Source: Eudorina sp. 2006-703-Eu-15 (taxonomy: Eukaryota > Chlorophyta > Chlorophyceae > Chlamydomonadales > Volvocaceae). Taken from it: DNA of 64,000 nucleotides. The position numbers and the translations under genes were made by a program. Below are positions 45,686 to 57,135 of the stretch, piece after piece. Below the pieces are notes generated by a model, which saw only the letters and a list, made by a program, of their open reading frames with translations, had not been told where the DNA came from and did no database searches. Location: assembly GCA_003117195.1 (NCBI GenBank), contig BDSI01000012.1:1443928-1507927 (forward strand). Reading direction: 5' to 3'. How positions within the stretch are numbered: position 1 is the stretch's first letter; every line of letters starts with the position of its first letter.

Positions 45686-46259
45686 ATGCTGGCCCTCCTC
45701 CCGCCTCAAAGCTGTGCCGTACTTCCTGCCGCCGCGCCGCCGCCCCCTCCCGGCTTGCGCTCGCTGCGTCGCCGCCGCGGCCTTGCGCGCCGCCGCAGCA
45801 ATGTGCCGTACGGGCACCTGGCGCCGCTGCCCCGGAAGCCCGACGCGGCGGCGCTGCATCCTCTGCCACCGCCGGCGCCGCCGCCGCCGCCGCGGCCGCT
45901 GGACATCACGCGGACACCGCTGGACCTGGTGCGGGCGCCCTCGCCCTTACCGCTGGACCCCGTTCGGGCGCCCTCACCCTCGCCGCCGCCGGCGCCGGTG
46001 CCGCAGTCGGAGCCGCCGCGGCGCACGGGTACGACACCACACGACGGGCGATAAGGGAGCTGAGACGCTGGGTAGCGCTGGCCCCTAACTGGCGCGGGCA
46101 GCCCCTCGCGGGGCGCGTCTGACGTGTACGAGGCTCGGGGCGTCCTGCCCGTCCGACTGGTGCCGCAACGGGGTTTTGGGGGGAAGGAGGGACTAGGAGC
46201 GGAGGGTCGGCTCCCATGCCGCTGGAAAGGCGGAAAAGAGCCGCTGCCGCTGCCGGCAT

Positions 46260-46315
<56 letters not shown>

Positions 46316-49300
46316 GGTGCTCGCGGATGCGTCGGGGCGTCGGTCCCTCGGTCACAGCTGCCGGACCACCCCGCACCGCGGGGTTGAAATGCCGACCCAG
46401 CCGGTCCTGGGGCAGCCCTGGTGTGGTTTGACGTCGGGGCGCGCCTCGCAACCGCCTGGATGAGGGCGTGTGGGCTGGGTCGGGTTTGGACGGAGTTTGA
46501 GGCCCCGGGGCTGCGTCCGGCGATGCGTGTGCTGCCGCCGGTCGGATCAACGACGACAGCCCCTCCGTCGGGTCCCCTTCGATCTGCCTCCCTTCCTCCC
46601 TGGACCTCCCCGGCCCCTCCCTGGACCTCCCTGGCCCCTCCCTGGACCTCCCTGGACCCTCCCTGGACCTCCCTGGACCCTCCCTGGACCTCCCTCGCAG
46701 TGCAAACCTACCGCAAGCGACAGCACGAGGCGTCGGATGCGCCCTTTGACTTCGGGGCGTGGCACGTGGCCGGCATGCTGGTGCACCCCGAGGGCGACAT
46801 CCCCAACCTGCCCCCCAGGTCGGGGACGGGCATGCGGCTCAGGTACGCAGCCGCCGCTGCCCGCCGCTGCCCGGCCCGGCGCCCCACCCCCACCCGGTGT
46901 TTGCCATCCGGTTCGGGGTCTGGATCGGGTTCTCTCTTGCGTCTCGCGTCCCGGGCCCACGCCCCACGTGGCCAGGTCGCAGCGGGGGCCCGCACCTGTC
47001 CAACTGCTGTCTGCTCTTGAGGCATGGGGGTCCTGCACCATCCCGCCCAGCCCACGACCCGCCCGGGGCCAGCGATCCCCACACCCCGCCCGGCCGTCCC
47101 CCGCCGCTTCTCAAGCCCCCCAAACCGGCGAGGTGCTGTCTGCGTTGCCCACCGGCCCCTCCGCCGTCCCTTCCCCTTCCCCTCCGCCTCCTCGTCCCCC
47201 TGCCCTTCCCCCTCGCCCAGGCCCGCGCGGCTGCCGCCCTGCAGCTGCATCCCTCCGTCCTTCTCGGAGCCGCTGGTGCCCGTGGACCCGTTGCTTCCGC
47301 AGGTGCTGCGGATGCACGACCAGCGGAGGCTGTTGAACCCCGGCCAGGTGGCCAATGTGGTGGTGTACGACTGTATAGAGCGGCCGCCGCGGAGCTCGGA
47401 GCCCGCGATACAGGCCAACGGCCCCGCGGCCGCGGCTGGTGGGGAGGCGGCAGCAGGCGGCGGCGGCGCGGCGGAGGGCGAAGGGGCGTCGTCAGGGTCG
47501 GCAGGCGGGGACGGCAGCGGCGGCGGCGGCAGCGGCCTGAGTGCGGCGGCAGGGACGGCAGGAGGGGATGGGGGGAGAGGCGGGAGCGGCGAGGGGGCGG
47601 CGCCATCACGGCAGGTGGATGCGGACTGGGCGGCGACAGGCAGCAGCGCAGGAGGGGAGGGCGGCGGATGCGGCCGTGGGGAGAGCGGCGGCGAGACGAC
47701 GGCTGCGGCGGCGCGCGGCGCCGCGGGGCCGCCGTCATGTTCGTACACGCGTACGGCCATGTACGATTACTTTGAGGACATGCCGGCGTGGTATTCGACG
47801 CGGGGCCCCTCGGATGACACGCTTGTATTTGAGAGCCGCTTCGAGAGCGGCAATCTGCGGCGGGCAATACAGGTGCGCTGCTGGAACGTGACGGTGAAGG
47901 GCTGGAGGCACAAGCTGCATCGGGGCGTAGGGAGGTTATCCTTGGGGTCCGACAGAGAGGCCCGGAGACGGGGAAGGAGGACAGTGACGAGCCAGCCGGG
48001 GTAGCCACGTGGTTCGACCGCTGGTGGTCCAGGCCGGTCCGGTGCTGCTCTGCCCGGGCCGTATCGCTGTCCCGCTTTACCTCTTCCGACGGAGCCGTCG
48101 CGAGGGGAGCTCGCGCCGTCTCAGGCCCCCTGCCCCCAAGCCCCCATCCCGAAAACCCCCCGCGCTGGCGCTGTGTGCCTTTGTGGGCCCTGCCTGCCTA
48201 CCTGCCTACCTACCCACCTGCCGACCCATTTGCCTACCCGCCCACCTGCGGGATATAGTCCGATGTGGGTCAGATCGCTACCCGTCCTGCGGGGTGAGCA
48301 CCGGACGGCCAGTGGGGCTCCCAGAGGGTCAGCCCCAGGGTCCAGGGGCCAGGGGCCAGAGGACTTTCCAGACGGCCACCACACACCACACCACCACCAC
48401 CACACCACCACCACACCACCACCACACCACCACACACCACCACACACCGCAGCCGCGTCCCCGGCCCCGACCCGCAGGTCTATCCGTACGAGTACGACCT
48501 GATCCTGCGGCCCGACATCAACACCCGGGGGCACACCCAGTGGTTTTTCTTCTCGGTGGCCAACACGCGGTCGGGCTGCAGGTACAAGTTCAACATCATC
48601 AACCTGCTCAAGGAAGACTCGCTCTACAACGACGGGATGCAGGTGCGGGCCGGGCGGGGGGGAGGTGCAGGCGGCGGCTGGCGGGGTGGGGGATTCGGGT
48701 ATCTCTTAAGGCCGCTCCGCCGGTTGCTGGATCACTTGTCGGGCCCCTCCCTTTCTTTCTTCCGCCCCGTCTACCAATGTCCTGTACCTCATCCCTGGTA
48801 GTCACCGTTCTGGGCTGTTGTTCCTTTTTAAACAGAAACAAATCGCCGCCGCTGTACTAAATGATAATATAAATGATGATATATATAATAATTAATAACA
48901 TTATATGTATGTATGTATGTATATAATCGCCTCCGCCGCCCTGTCCCCCCCGTGCCCCGCAGCCGCTGGTCCACAGCGCCAAGGCGCAGTCGGGTCGCGG
49001 CCTGGGGTGGCACCGAGCGGGCACCCGCATCAGCTACTACTCCAACACCATCCGCCGGGGGAGGTCGGGGAAGACCTACTTCACGCTGACGTTCACGCTG
49101 ACGACCGAGTACGACAACGACCTCGTGCACGTGGCGCACTGCTATCCGTACACGTACACGGATTTGCAGCGGTACATTCGGGTGGGTGGGTGGGTGGGTC
49201 AAGCGCCCCGGGGAGTTTCCTCGGGAGGGCTGTGACGACCAGGGGAAAAGAGGATTTCGGCCCTTTCGTGGTTTCTCCGAGGGGTAAGATATATTGAAAA

Positions 49301-49867
49301 CAGAAAAGAAACCGAGGGGGACCACACCAGCTGTCGAACAGGACAGGACAGGGGGACCGCAATGAGCCTAAATCCCTCTCGTGAGGCTGCTTCCCCCGGG
49401 CTAATGGACGGACGACCTTGCCGCGCCGCCCCTCGCCCGCTCCCCGTCAAACCTCACCTTGCATACTTTCATACCATCACCCCTCCCCCGCCACCCCCTC
49501 GCTCTGGCAGCCAAGCGCATTTTGATCATCTCTACCGATGTCCTAAGGACCCCCTGCTCTCCCTCAGCGCCCGCCACCCCCTCCGCTGCTCCCCTCCGGG
49601 CCGTGTGCTTCTGGGCTGTTTCCACTTCACTCCCGTGCACTGCCTCCTCCCCTCCCCGCTCCTGCGCCGCAGTCCCTGGAGCTGGACTCGCTGCGGCGGC
49701 ACCAGCTGCGGCGGGAGACCCTGGCCACCTCCCTGGCGGGCAACGCGGTGGACGTCATCACCATCACCTCACCCACGGACGACCCGGACGCGCTGCGCCG
49801 CCGCCGGGGCGTGGTCGTGACGGGTGAGCTTCCGAACAGCGGGTGCGGCGGTGCGCAGCACCACAGG

Positions 49868-49917
<50 letters not shown>

Positions 49918-52900
49918 TGCTGCTGCGCGTGCGGTCGCTGTCGCGGATGCACACCAGGGGCCGCAGCTGCCACCCATGCACCCGCCGCTTGCCGCTTGCC
50001 GCCGCCTCTCTTCTGTGCGCCCCCCACCCTCGCCCCCACACCTTTGGAATCTGGCGGCAGCCTACCAATCTCCTATGCCCAGCCCTCTTCCCCCCCTTCC
50101 CGACCTTCCCCCCGCTCCCGCCCTCCATGCCCTCCCCCCTCCACCCCGCCCTCACTCCCTCCCCAGCCCGTGTGCACCCGGGCGAGAGCAACGCCAGCTG
50201 GATGATGAAGGGGTTGTTGGACTACCTGCTGGGCCCCTCCCTGGACGCCAGGATACTGCGGGATGCCTTCGTGTTCAAGATCATACCCATGCTCAACCCC
50301 GACGGCGTCATCACGGGCAACTACAGATGCAGGTGAGCGGCGGCGGCAGCAGCGGCGGCGGCGGCGGCGGGGAAGAACGCGGGGGGGGGGGCCGAAAAGG
50401 GGGGCGAGTGACGAGCTGCGAAAGGTCAGCACATGCCGGCAGGAGGCTGTCGGAGTTGGGCTGGGGTGATGTCGTCGCGCCTGCCAGCCGGTGCGGGTCG
50501 GTCCGCTGGCCCCCCGGGTCACGCAGACACATACACGCCACAATGCTGTGGGTTAAATTGAAAAAAGTTAAATTGAAAAAAGAAATAAACCCGCGCTGTG
50601 GGTGCGTGCGTGCAATCTGATGCTGAATCGGAGTTCACATGGCCAGGGGAGCACTAACCCGCGACTTGCAAAACAAGTGTGCAGCTCGAGTGCAGTCGAT
50701 GTAGATGAAATGCGTTTAATGAGGGCACACCCAGAACGAAATGAAATGTGTGTTGAAGCTCCTGACGCCCACCACTCCCCGCGGGCGGCCCCCCGCCTGG
50801 CGGCTGCCTCCGCGCGGGCCCCCCCAACCCCCCCAACCCCACCCCAGTTTGAAATGTCTACCAATTTCATATACCTCCCCACCCCCCACCCCCCACCCCG
50901 TGCAGCCTCGCGGGCGTGGACCTGAACCGCGTGTGGAACGACCCCAGCCGCAAGCTGCACCCCGTCATCCACGCCACCAAGCTCTACATGAAGCAGCTGC
51001 TGGAGGAGCGTGAGGTGGTCATGTTCTGCGACCTGCACGGCCACAGCCGCAAGCGCGGGGTGTTCATGTACGGCTGCGAGAAGAAGATGCCCCGAGACCA
51101 GGCGCCCGTGTTCCCCAGCTGGCCGCAGCCGGGCTCGTTGGGGGGCCTTACGTCCATACCCTGGCGGTGCGTGTGAGGGCCCGGGGCATGGGGGCATTTG
51201 GGGGTTGGGTCGCGCTGCCTTGCTGTTTACTACCATCAGCGGGCCCTTGCCTGCTCCCGAACCAGCGCTGTCCGCATCACCACTCCTCTGGCAGCAGCGC
51301 GGTATAAATATGTCTACCCATTTCCTAGTACCCCTCCTCTCCCTCTCCTACGCGGGGCACCTGCGCCTCGTCCCCCCCCTCCCCTTATGTCAATAACAAT
51401 CAAGACAGCAAAACCGCAAACGAGACCCCTCCCTCCCCCGCGCCTCCCCCCCTTCGGGCTACACCCCCCCTTCTTCCCCTCAGGGTCCAGGAGAAGCTAC
51501 TCCCGCTGCTGATCCAGTACAACGCGCCCGACCTCTTCTCCTATCAGAACTGCAGCTTCAAGGTGCAGAGGTCCAAGAGCGGCACCAGCCGGGTGGTGGG
51601 GTTCCGCGAGATGGGCCTTATCAACAGGTGGGGCTGGAGGGGCGAGAGGGTGCGGGGGGGGGGAGTGCGGGGGGGGGAGGTGCGGGTGCGGGTGCGGGGC
51701 GGAATGGGGGGAGGAGGTGGGGGTTCGACGACGACTTGGCGACAGCGGCGGGGGGGGAGGGGCGCGGTGCCGGCTGTCGTACGAGAGCAGCGGCGTGCGG
51801 GGTGCGCGAGGGGCGTTTGGAGTATGGGAGGGTTTACGGGGACGTGGAGGCGGCCAGGGGGGGTGGTTCATGGATGAATTCGTGCCCTGTGAGGGCGCTG
51901 TGTCGTCCTGTTGGGGGCCTCGGACCGCACCCCCGCTGCCCTGCTCAGCCCAGCTCGCGGGCCCCCCCTCCGCTCACCCCCTACACCCCTCCACCACCCC
52001 TCCACCCACCTCCGTCAAGGGATCGGGTTGTGGGCCCACCCGGGGATTGGGCGGGGGGGGCCATTGAGCAAGTGAGGGGGAGAGGGGCGGACGCGCTGTT
52101 CCACAGGAGAGGCACGCACGCGCTGATGTCCCCCTGGGTGGTGCATGTGCACCCTGCCCACCCATGCCCCCCTTGCCTCCCTGCCCCTCTGCCCCCCTGT
52201 CCTCCCGCCCGCCCGCCCTTCCCTTTCGCCCTCCCATCTCCCACCCGTCCGCAGCTTCACGGTGGAGGCCTCCTTCGCGGGCCCCATCTCGGGCCGCTGG
52301 GCCCGGCAGCACTTCACCACCCACCACCTGGAGCAGCAGGTGGGGACACAGACCCCTAGACCTCGGGCAGGGACCCGCCCTCCCTGGACCTGGGGTTCTG
52401 AGGGGGTGCCCTCCCCTCTTTCCTCCCAGTCTCATTGCCCGCCCTCTCGCCCCTTCGGCCCGTCCACTGGGGTACATCACGGTTGCCTTCCCCCCGTCGC
52501 TCTGGCGGCAGCGCAGTTTGAAAATGTCTACCCATTCCCCAGTATCCCCCCTTTCATCAGTCCCACCACCGGCCCTTTCCCCCCCGTTTTGCCACCCCCC
52601 ACTCCCACCGGGTGGCCACCCCCCACTCCCACCGGGTGGCCACCCCCCACTCCCACCGGGTGGCCACCCCCCACTCCCACCGGGTGGCCACCCCCCGACC
52701 CTTGCTCTGGCCGCAACGCCGTTTGAATTTGTCTACCAATTTCCTATTACCTGATTAAGGTACCATTTTCTCTGCCTAGGACGAAACCCAAAGCAATGAC
52801 CCCCTGCCGTCCTCCCGCTCCAGGGAGCCGCCCTCATGACCGCCCTGCTGGACTACTGGGACCCGGACGCGTACGGCCTGGGGGAGCTGCTGGGGCAGCT

Positions 52901-55900
52901 CGACTTCATGCACCCGGCCAACGGGGAGGCGCCGCCGCGGTTCATGACGGTGAGGGGGCGGCGCGGGGGGCCGGGGGGCGGGGGGCGGGGGGCGATCGTG
53001 GTATGCCAGCCGGAGGGCCGGGGGCATTCCCCTCCTTGACCCCGCGATGGATCTTGGACCTTGGACCTGACCTGTGCGCTCATCCAGGCCCCCACTTGCC
53101 GGCTCATCGCCGTTGTCTGGCTGACTCGCTGACTCTGTGGCCCTGTGTCCCTGTGTCTCTGTGCCTCGTGCTGTGTGGTGGTGGTGGTGGTGGTGGTGGT
53201 GGTGGTTGGCCTCAGACCCCCGACGGCCAGCTGGTGGAGGTGGAGGACGACGAGCCGCCCACCGACAGCGACGACGAGTCCAGCGACGACGGGGGCGCCG
53301 CCCGGGGAGGGGGCGGGGGCGGGGCGGGACCGGGGCCGGGGCCGGGGCGGCCAGGTCGCGGAACGCCAGCAACGGCCGCGGCGTGCAGGTGAGCCGGCAG
53401 CGCCCCCGGTGGGGGATGGGCGGATGGGCGGTGGGGGGGGGCGGCGGTGTCTACCGGGGAGCTGGGGAGCATTGAAAGTGGGGCCCCCACGCCGCGCCGC
53501 CCCGCCAGTCACCCACCCCATCCCTACTGCGTAGCCACCCGCCCCCTCATGTCTCAATGAAGACAGCGAAAGCGCAAAATGGCCGGATGCGAGCGACCTT
53601 CTCCTCCTCCTCCCCTCCCCTCCTCCTTCTCCTCCCCTCCCCTCCTCCTTCTCCTCCCCTCCCCTCCTTCTCCTTGGCCTCCCCTCCCTTCCAGTCTCAG
53701 TATGCCTCCCGCCCTCCCGCCCCTGCTCTCTTCGGCCGTCCCTTCCCCCCAAACACATCGGCCGCGGTTGCAGCTGGGCCCGGGCGGTGCAGGGCAGCTC
53801 AATCGGGACGCGCCCGGGGCCGCCTTCATGCAGCAGTACTACAACGCGTACGGCATGGCGAACGGCGGCGTCAACGGCGGCGGGGCGCTCCTGACGGATC
53901 TGGCGGGGGGCCCCCACCGGCACGCGGGGGGGCTGCGGCCGGGCGACAAGGGGCACAGCGACTCGGAGGTGCGGATATCCCTCTTTCCCCCGGGTGGTAC
54001 AGGACGTTGATGTGGACATGTTCACACAGCTCTGCTGCCAGGGCAAAGTCCACTGAAGGATAAACTGGCGGTTGGGGGGCAGGGGGGAGTACAGGGAGTG
54101 AGAGAGCGCTGGGAGCCGGTGGAGGGGATGGAGGGAAGGAGGTCGAGGGGGTGGTGGGGTCGCCCTCTCCGGAAATGAGGGGCGGGGATGAGGGTTGAGG
54201 CTATGAGGCCACGCGGGCGGTCGGGACCAATCCTCTGGCGGGCTGATATTGCTTGGCCCCGTGGGCTGACGAGTACCCCCGTCCCGTCCCCTCCATGCAT
54301 GGGACCCCTCCTGGAGCACTGACACCCGTCCGCACCCGCCGTCCTGTCTGGCGCATGTCCCCCTCCTTCTCCGCCTCCTCCTCCTCGCCATCCTCCCGTT
54401 GTGGACCGACCCCGTCCCTCCCTCCCTCCCTCCCCCCCCGCCACCTCTTTGCTCTGCGCGGCCCCCTCGGCCCCCTCGGCCCCCCCCCGTCCCCCTGTCC
54501 CGCTTCTTCTCTCTGCCAGTCGGAGCACCTTATCATTCGCGCGCCAGCTGCCCCGCGATGCCCTCCCCCTTCCCCCCCTCCCCCCCTCCCCCCCCCCACC
54601 CACACACACACACTCACTCACTCACGCACAGGTGGTGATGGACCCGAAGAAGGCCCGGCGTAGGGCCCGACTGGCTCTGCAGCGGGCCCAGCTCAAGGCG
54701 GAGCAGGCCAAGGCCACGGAGGGGCTGGCCGCCTGCCTGCCCATGATGGCGGCGCTGCAAGTGCAGTCGCCCACGGGGGGCTCCTTCGCGGCGGAGGGCG
54801 AGGGCGGCGCCAGGGCGCTGATGGGCGGGGTGAGCGGAGGGCGGGGGGGGGGCCGGGGGGCGGGGTGAGCGGAGGGCGGGGGGCCGAAAGGGGTAATAGG
54901 ATATTGGTAGACAGGAGGGGGCCGAAGGGGGGAGAAAGGGGGCGGAGGAGGAGGGCTATAGCGTTGTGCCCCCCGACGGTTACCGCAGCTGTCTGATGCC
55001 TAGGTGCCGGATGCCGGGTACCGTATCTGGTATGGCCGCCTGCCCATCCCTCCCTCGAGCCACGACCCGTGGGTCCGGGTCCGGGGACTTTGCCCTCTTC
55101 CCTCCGCCCCCGCAGCATGCGGGGGTTGCCCTCTTCCACCTCCACCCTCCTGCAGCTTCAACATGTGTTCACCAATGTCCTATTTCCAGCCGCCCGCCTG
55201 TCTACCAATGTCTTTCCCCATGCCTACCAATTTTCAATACCCGCCCCCCCCCCGCCCGCCCCACCGCGCCCTGTTACCGCCGCAGCCCGGTGACAGCCGC
55301 TCGGGCAGCTTTAACGCCAACGGCGGCGGTCGCGGCGGGGGCGGGCCGGGCGGCGGCCGGGTCAGCTCCACGCCCGCCACCCCTCACGCCATCGAGTACG
55401 CCAAGCAGCGGGGCGTGTACCGGGGGGACGCGCCGCAGTGGTGAGCTGAGGCGCTGGCCGTGGGGTGGGGTGGGGTGGGGTTGGGGGGCGGGGTGGGGTT
55501 GGGGGGGGGGGTTGGGGGGCGGGGTGGGGTTGGGGGGCGGGTGGGGTTGGGGACGGGGTGGGGTTGGGGGCGGGGTGGGGTTGGGGGGCGGGGTGGGGTT
55601 GGGGGCGGGGTGGGGTTGGGGGGCGGGGTGGGGTTGGGGGGCGGGTTGGGGTTGGGGGGCGGGGTGGGGTTGGGGGCGGGGTGGGGTTGGGGGCGGGGTG
55701 GGGTTGGGGGGCGGGTTGGGGTTGGGGGGCGGGTTGGGGTTGGGGGGCGGGGTGGGGTTGGGGGGCGGGGTGGGGTTGGGGGGCGGGGTGGGGGTGGGGG
55801 GCGGGGTGGGGGTGGGGGGCGGGGTGGGGTTGGGGGGCGGGGTGGGGGTGGGGTGGGGGTGGGGGTGGGGGGCGGGGTGGGGGGACCCCCTGCGCGCTGG

Positions 55901-57135
55901 CCAGTGCCCCCTACGGCGGAAGGCGGGGTTGGAGAGGATGGGGTGCGAGGCGGGGGGGCTGCCACGCAGTCCGCTACCTCCCGGCCTGCCGGGGCTCGGG
56001 CTGCCGGAGCGCCTTTTGGGGCGGGGCGCCCGGCCTCTGCGCCCTTCGCCTCCCTCCGCCGCTCGAGCCTGTCCCCAGCAGCCGCCTCAGGGGAGGGGTG
56101 GCCTCAGCGCGCCCCGTCCTCCTCGGGGGGAGGGGGGGGGGCGGTCCGGCCTCCGCGGGCCTCTGCCCCTGCCCCTGGCCCTGCCCCTGGTGTTGCCCCC
56201 CCTCACCTACCCCCCACCCCGGGATCCCGACCACCGCCGTGCCTGATACCGCCCTTCCCTGCAGGACGGTCCCGGGACTCAACTCGGCGTACGACATGCC
56301 GGAGGGCTCCTCCAGCGGCCCCCCCTCACCCTCGCCGCAGGCCCAGGCCCAGGCCCACGCCCACCGGGCCCAGGACCCCCTCCGGGGGCCCGCCCACACG
56401 CCCCCCGGCCGCCTCTCCGCCACCACCACCACCGCCTTCAACGCGCTCCTGCTCTCCCAGGCGGTCTCAGTCTCAGGGGGGGCACCCGCGGCCGTTGCCG
56501 GCGGGGGAGGCGGGATTCTGACGGGGGGAGGCGGAGGCGGCGGAGGCGGCGGAGGCGGGCCGCCGCCAGGCCGGGGCCCTGGTGGCATCCCCGCCATGTC
56601 CCCCCTGCCGCTGCGCACATCCGTACAGTCACTCGGTGCCTTCGGCGGCGGCGGCGCCGCGGTCGCGACGGCGGCGGCCGCCGCGGCGGGGCCGACGGGT
56701 CGGGAGGACCCCTACGGTGCGGACGCCGCGGCGGCGGCGGCGGCGGCATCGCCGTCGGGTCGGCTGCTCAGCCCGATCTCGTCGGGAGTGCGGACCAGTG
56801 GGGGGCCGCGCGGCGGGCCGCCTCGCAGCCCGGGTGACGACGCGGGCGGCGGAGCCGGAGCCGGGTACGGCGGCGGCGGCGGCGCGGGGCCGCCGGCGTT
56901 CCGCGGGCGCGCGCAGTCTCGGCCGCGGACCGACGCGGCGAGGGGGTTTGGGCTGGATGGCAGTGGCGGCGGGGGCGGGGGCGGGGATGATGGCGGGGAC
57001 GAGGGCCTGGCGTCACTACAGGCCATGGCGGCGGCTTATTCGGATCCGGAGCGGCTCCGGAGGGACCGGGAGGCTCTGGAGCTGCAGGTGACGGAGGCGG
57101 TGCTGTCCACTAGTCCGCTCTTCCAGAGGTGGTAG
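45686..57135 (+). CDS. Cytosolic carboxypeptidase (M14D, AGBL2/AGBL3-like tubulin deglutamylase)
   Basis: Exons: 45686-46028 (5' end uncertain), 46701-46842, 47221-47872, 48478-48642, 48963-49181, 49673-49823, 50167-50332, 50906-51166, 51484-51627, 52255-52339, 52824-52949, 53216-53388, 53695-53968, 54632-54829, 55286-55440, 56265-57135; 1374 residues, all GT-AG. CCP enzymes remove glutamates from tubulin tails and side chains, notably in cilia. The N-domain is diagnostic ([55 protein letters not shown]). The zinc site is HPGE (His561, Glu564) with His657 in CDLHGHS; other landmarks are DLNR and the catalytic Glu752 in FTVEASF. All are present, so it should be active. After about residue 820 a tail of over 500 residues is acidic, then Gly/Ala/Pro-rich, with no domain seen; animal CCP2/3 lack it. 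Introns are full of repeats. Residue numbers depend on the chosen start. Confidence 0.92.
46258..46314. repeat. (ATC)n(AGC)n compound triplet repeat in carboxypeptidase intron 1
   Basis: Seven ATC units run directly into about twelve AGC units. The tract lies in the first intron of the model, not in coding sequence. Confidence 0.9.
46596..46698. repeat. About five copies of a 21-bp minisatellite at the end of intron 1
   Basis: Units built from CTCCCTGG and ACCTCCCTGG repeat up to the 3' splice site at 46700 and supply its pyrimidine tract. Copies differ by A/C and T/C changes. Confidence 0.88.
48377..48450. repeat. (ACC/ACACC)n repeat in carboxypeptidase intron 3
   Basis: Interrupted CCA and CACA units just upstream of the 3' splice site of exon 4. 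Confidence 0.9.
48854..48927. repeat. AT-rich island with (GTAT)n in carboxypeptidase intron 4
   Basis: About 75 bp made almost only of A and T with short GTAT repeats, in a neighbourhood of very high GC. Confidence 0.85.
49870..49926. repeat. (CTG)n triplet repeat in carboxypeptidase intron 6
   Basis: About 19 CTG units with one TTG interruption, between the exons encoding [10 protein letters not shown] and HPGESN. Confidence 0.92.
52592..52687. repeat. 24-bp minisatellite, four perfect copies, in carboxypeptidase intron 10
   Basis: Each unit begins CCACCC and ends GGGTGG, which are reverse complements, so each can fold into a hairpin. Four identical units are followed by a partial one. 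Confidence 0.93.
53175..53206. repeat. (GGT)n triplet repeat at the end of carboxypeptidase intron 11
   Basis: Ten GGT units immediately precede the 3' splice site at 53215, replacing the usual pyrimidine tract. Confidence 0.9.
55460..55884. repeat. 425-bp G-rich array with G-quadruplex potential in carboxypeptidase intron 15
   Basis: Units of GGGGTT, GGGGGGC and GGGGTGGGG repeat with a period near 18-19 bp. Nearly every run has four or more Gs on the coding strand. It gives false Gly/Trp/Val-rich frames (plus strand) and Pro-rich frames (minus strand). Confidence 0.95.

Larger units (their letters stand above)
48769..55241. repeat. Dispersed intronic motif, at least nine copies in one gene
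   Basis: Copies share the core GTCTACCAATTTCCTATTAC. Positions: 48769-48788, 50060-50079, 50847-50875, 51305-51331, 52516-52546, 52721-52750, 55163-55187, 55198-55241 (two adjacent partial copies), and 54892-54915 in reverse orientation. Better copies also share a left arm (CTCTGGC, then GCAGCGC, then TTTGAAA), so the unit may be about 45 bp; see 51286-51331, 52499-52546 and 52704-52750. All copies lie in introns 4, 6, 7, 8, 10 and 14 of the carboxypeptidase, and none in its exons. I did not see it in the other genes of the window. Confidence 0.75.

Noticed and set aside
55460..55884. GGGGTT repeats considered as an internal telomere relic
   Set aside because: Chlamydomonadalean telomeres are TTTTAGGG-type; the units here vary in G number and include C, and the array sits neatly inside an intron.
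55384..56246. Gly/Trp-rich (plus) and Pro-rich (minus) frames
   Set aside because: They arise from the G-rich intronic array and have no start, splice or family support.
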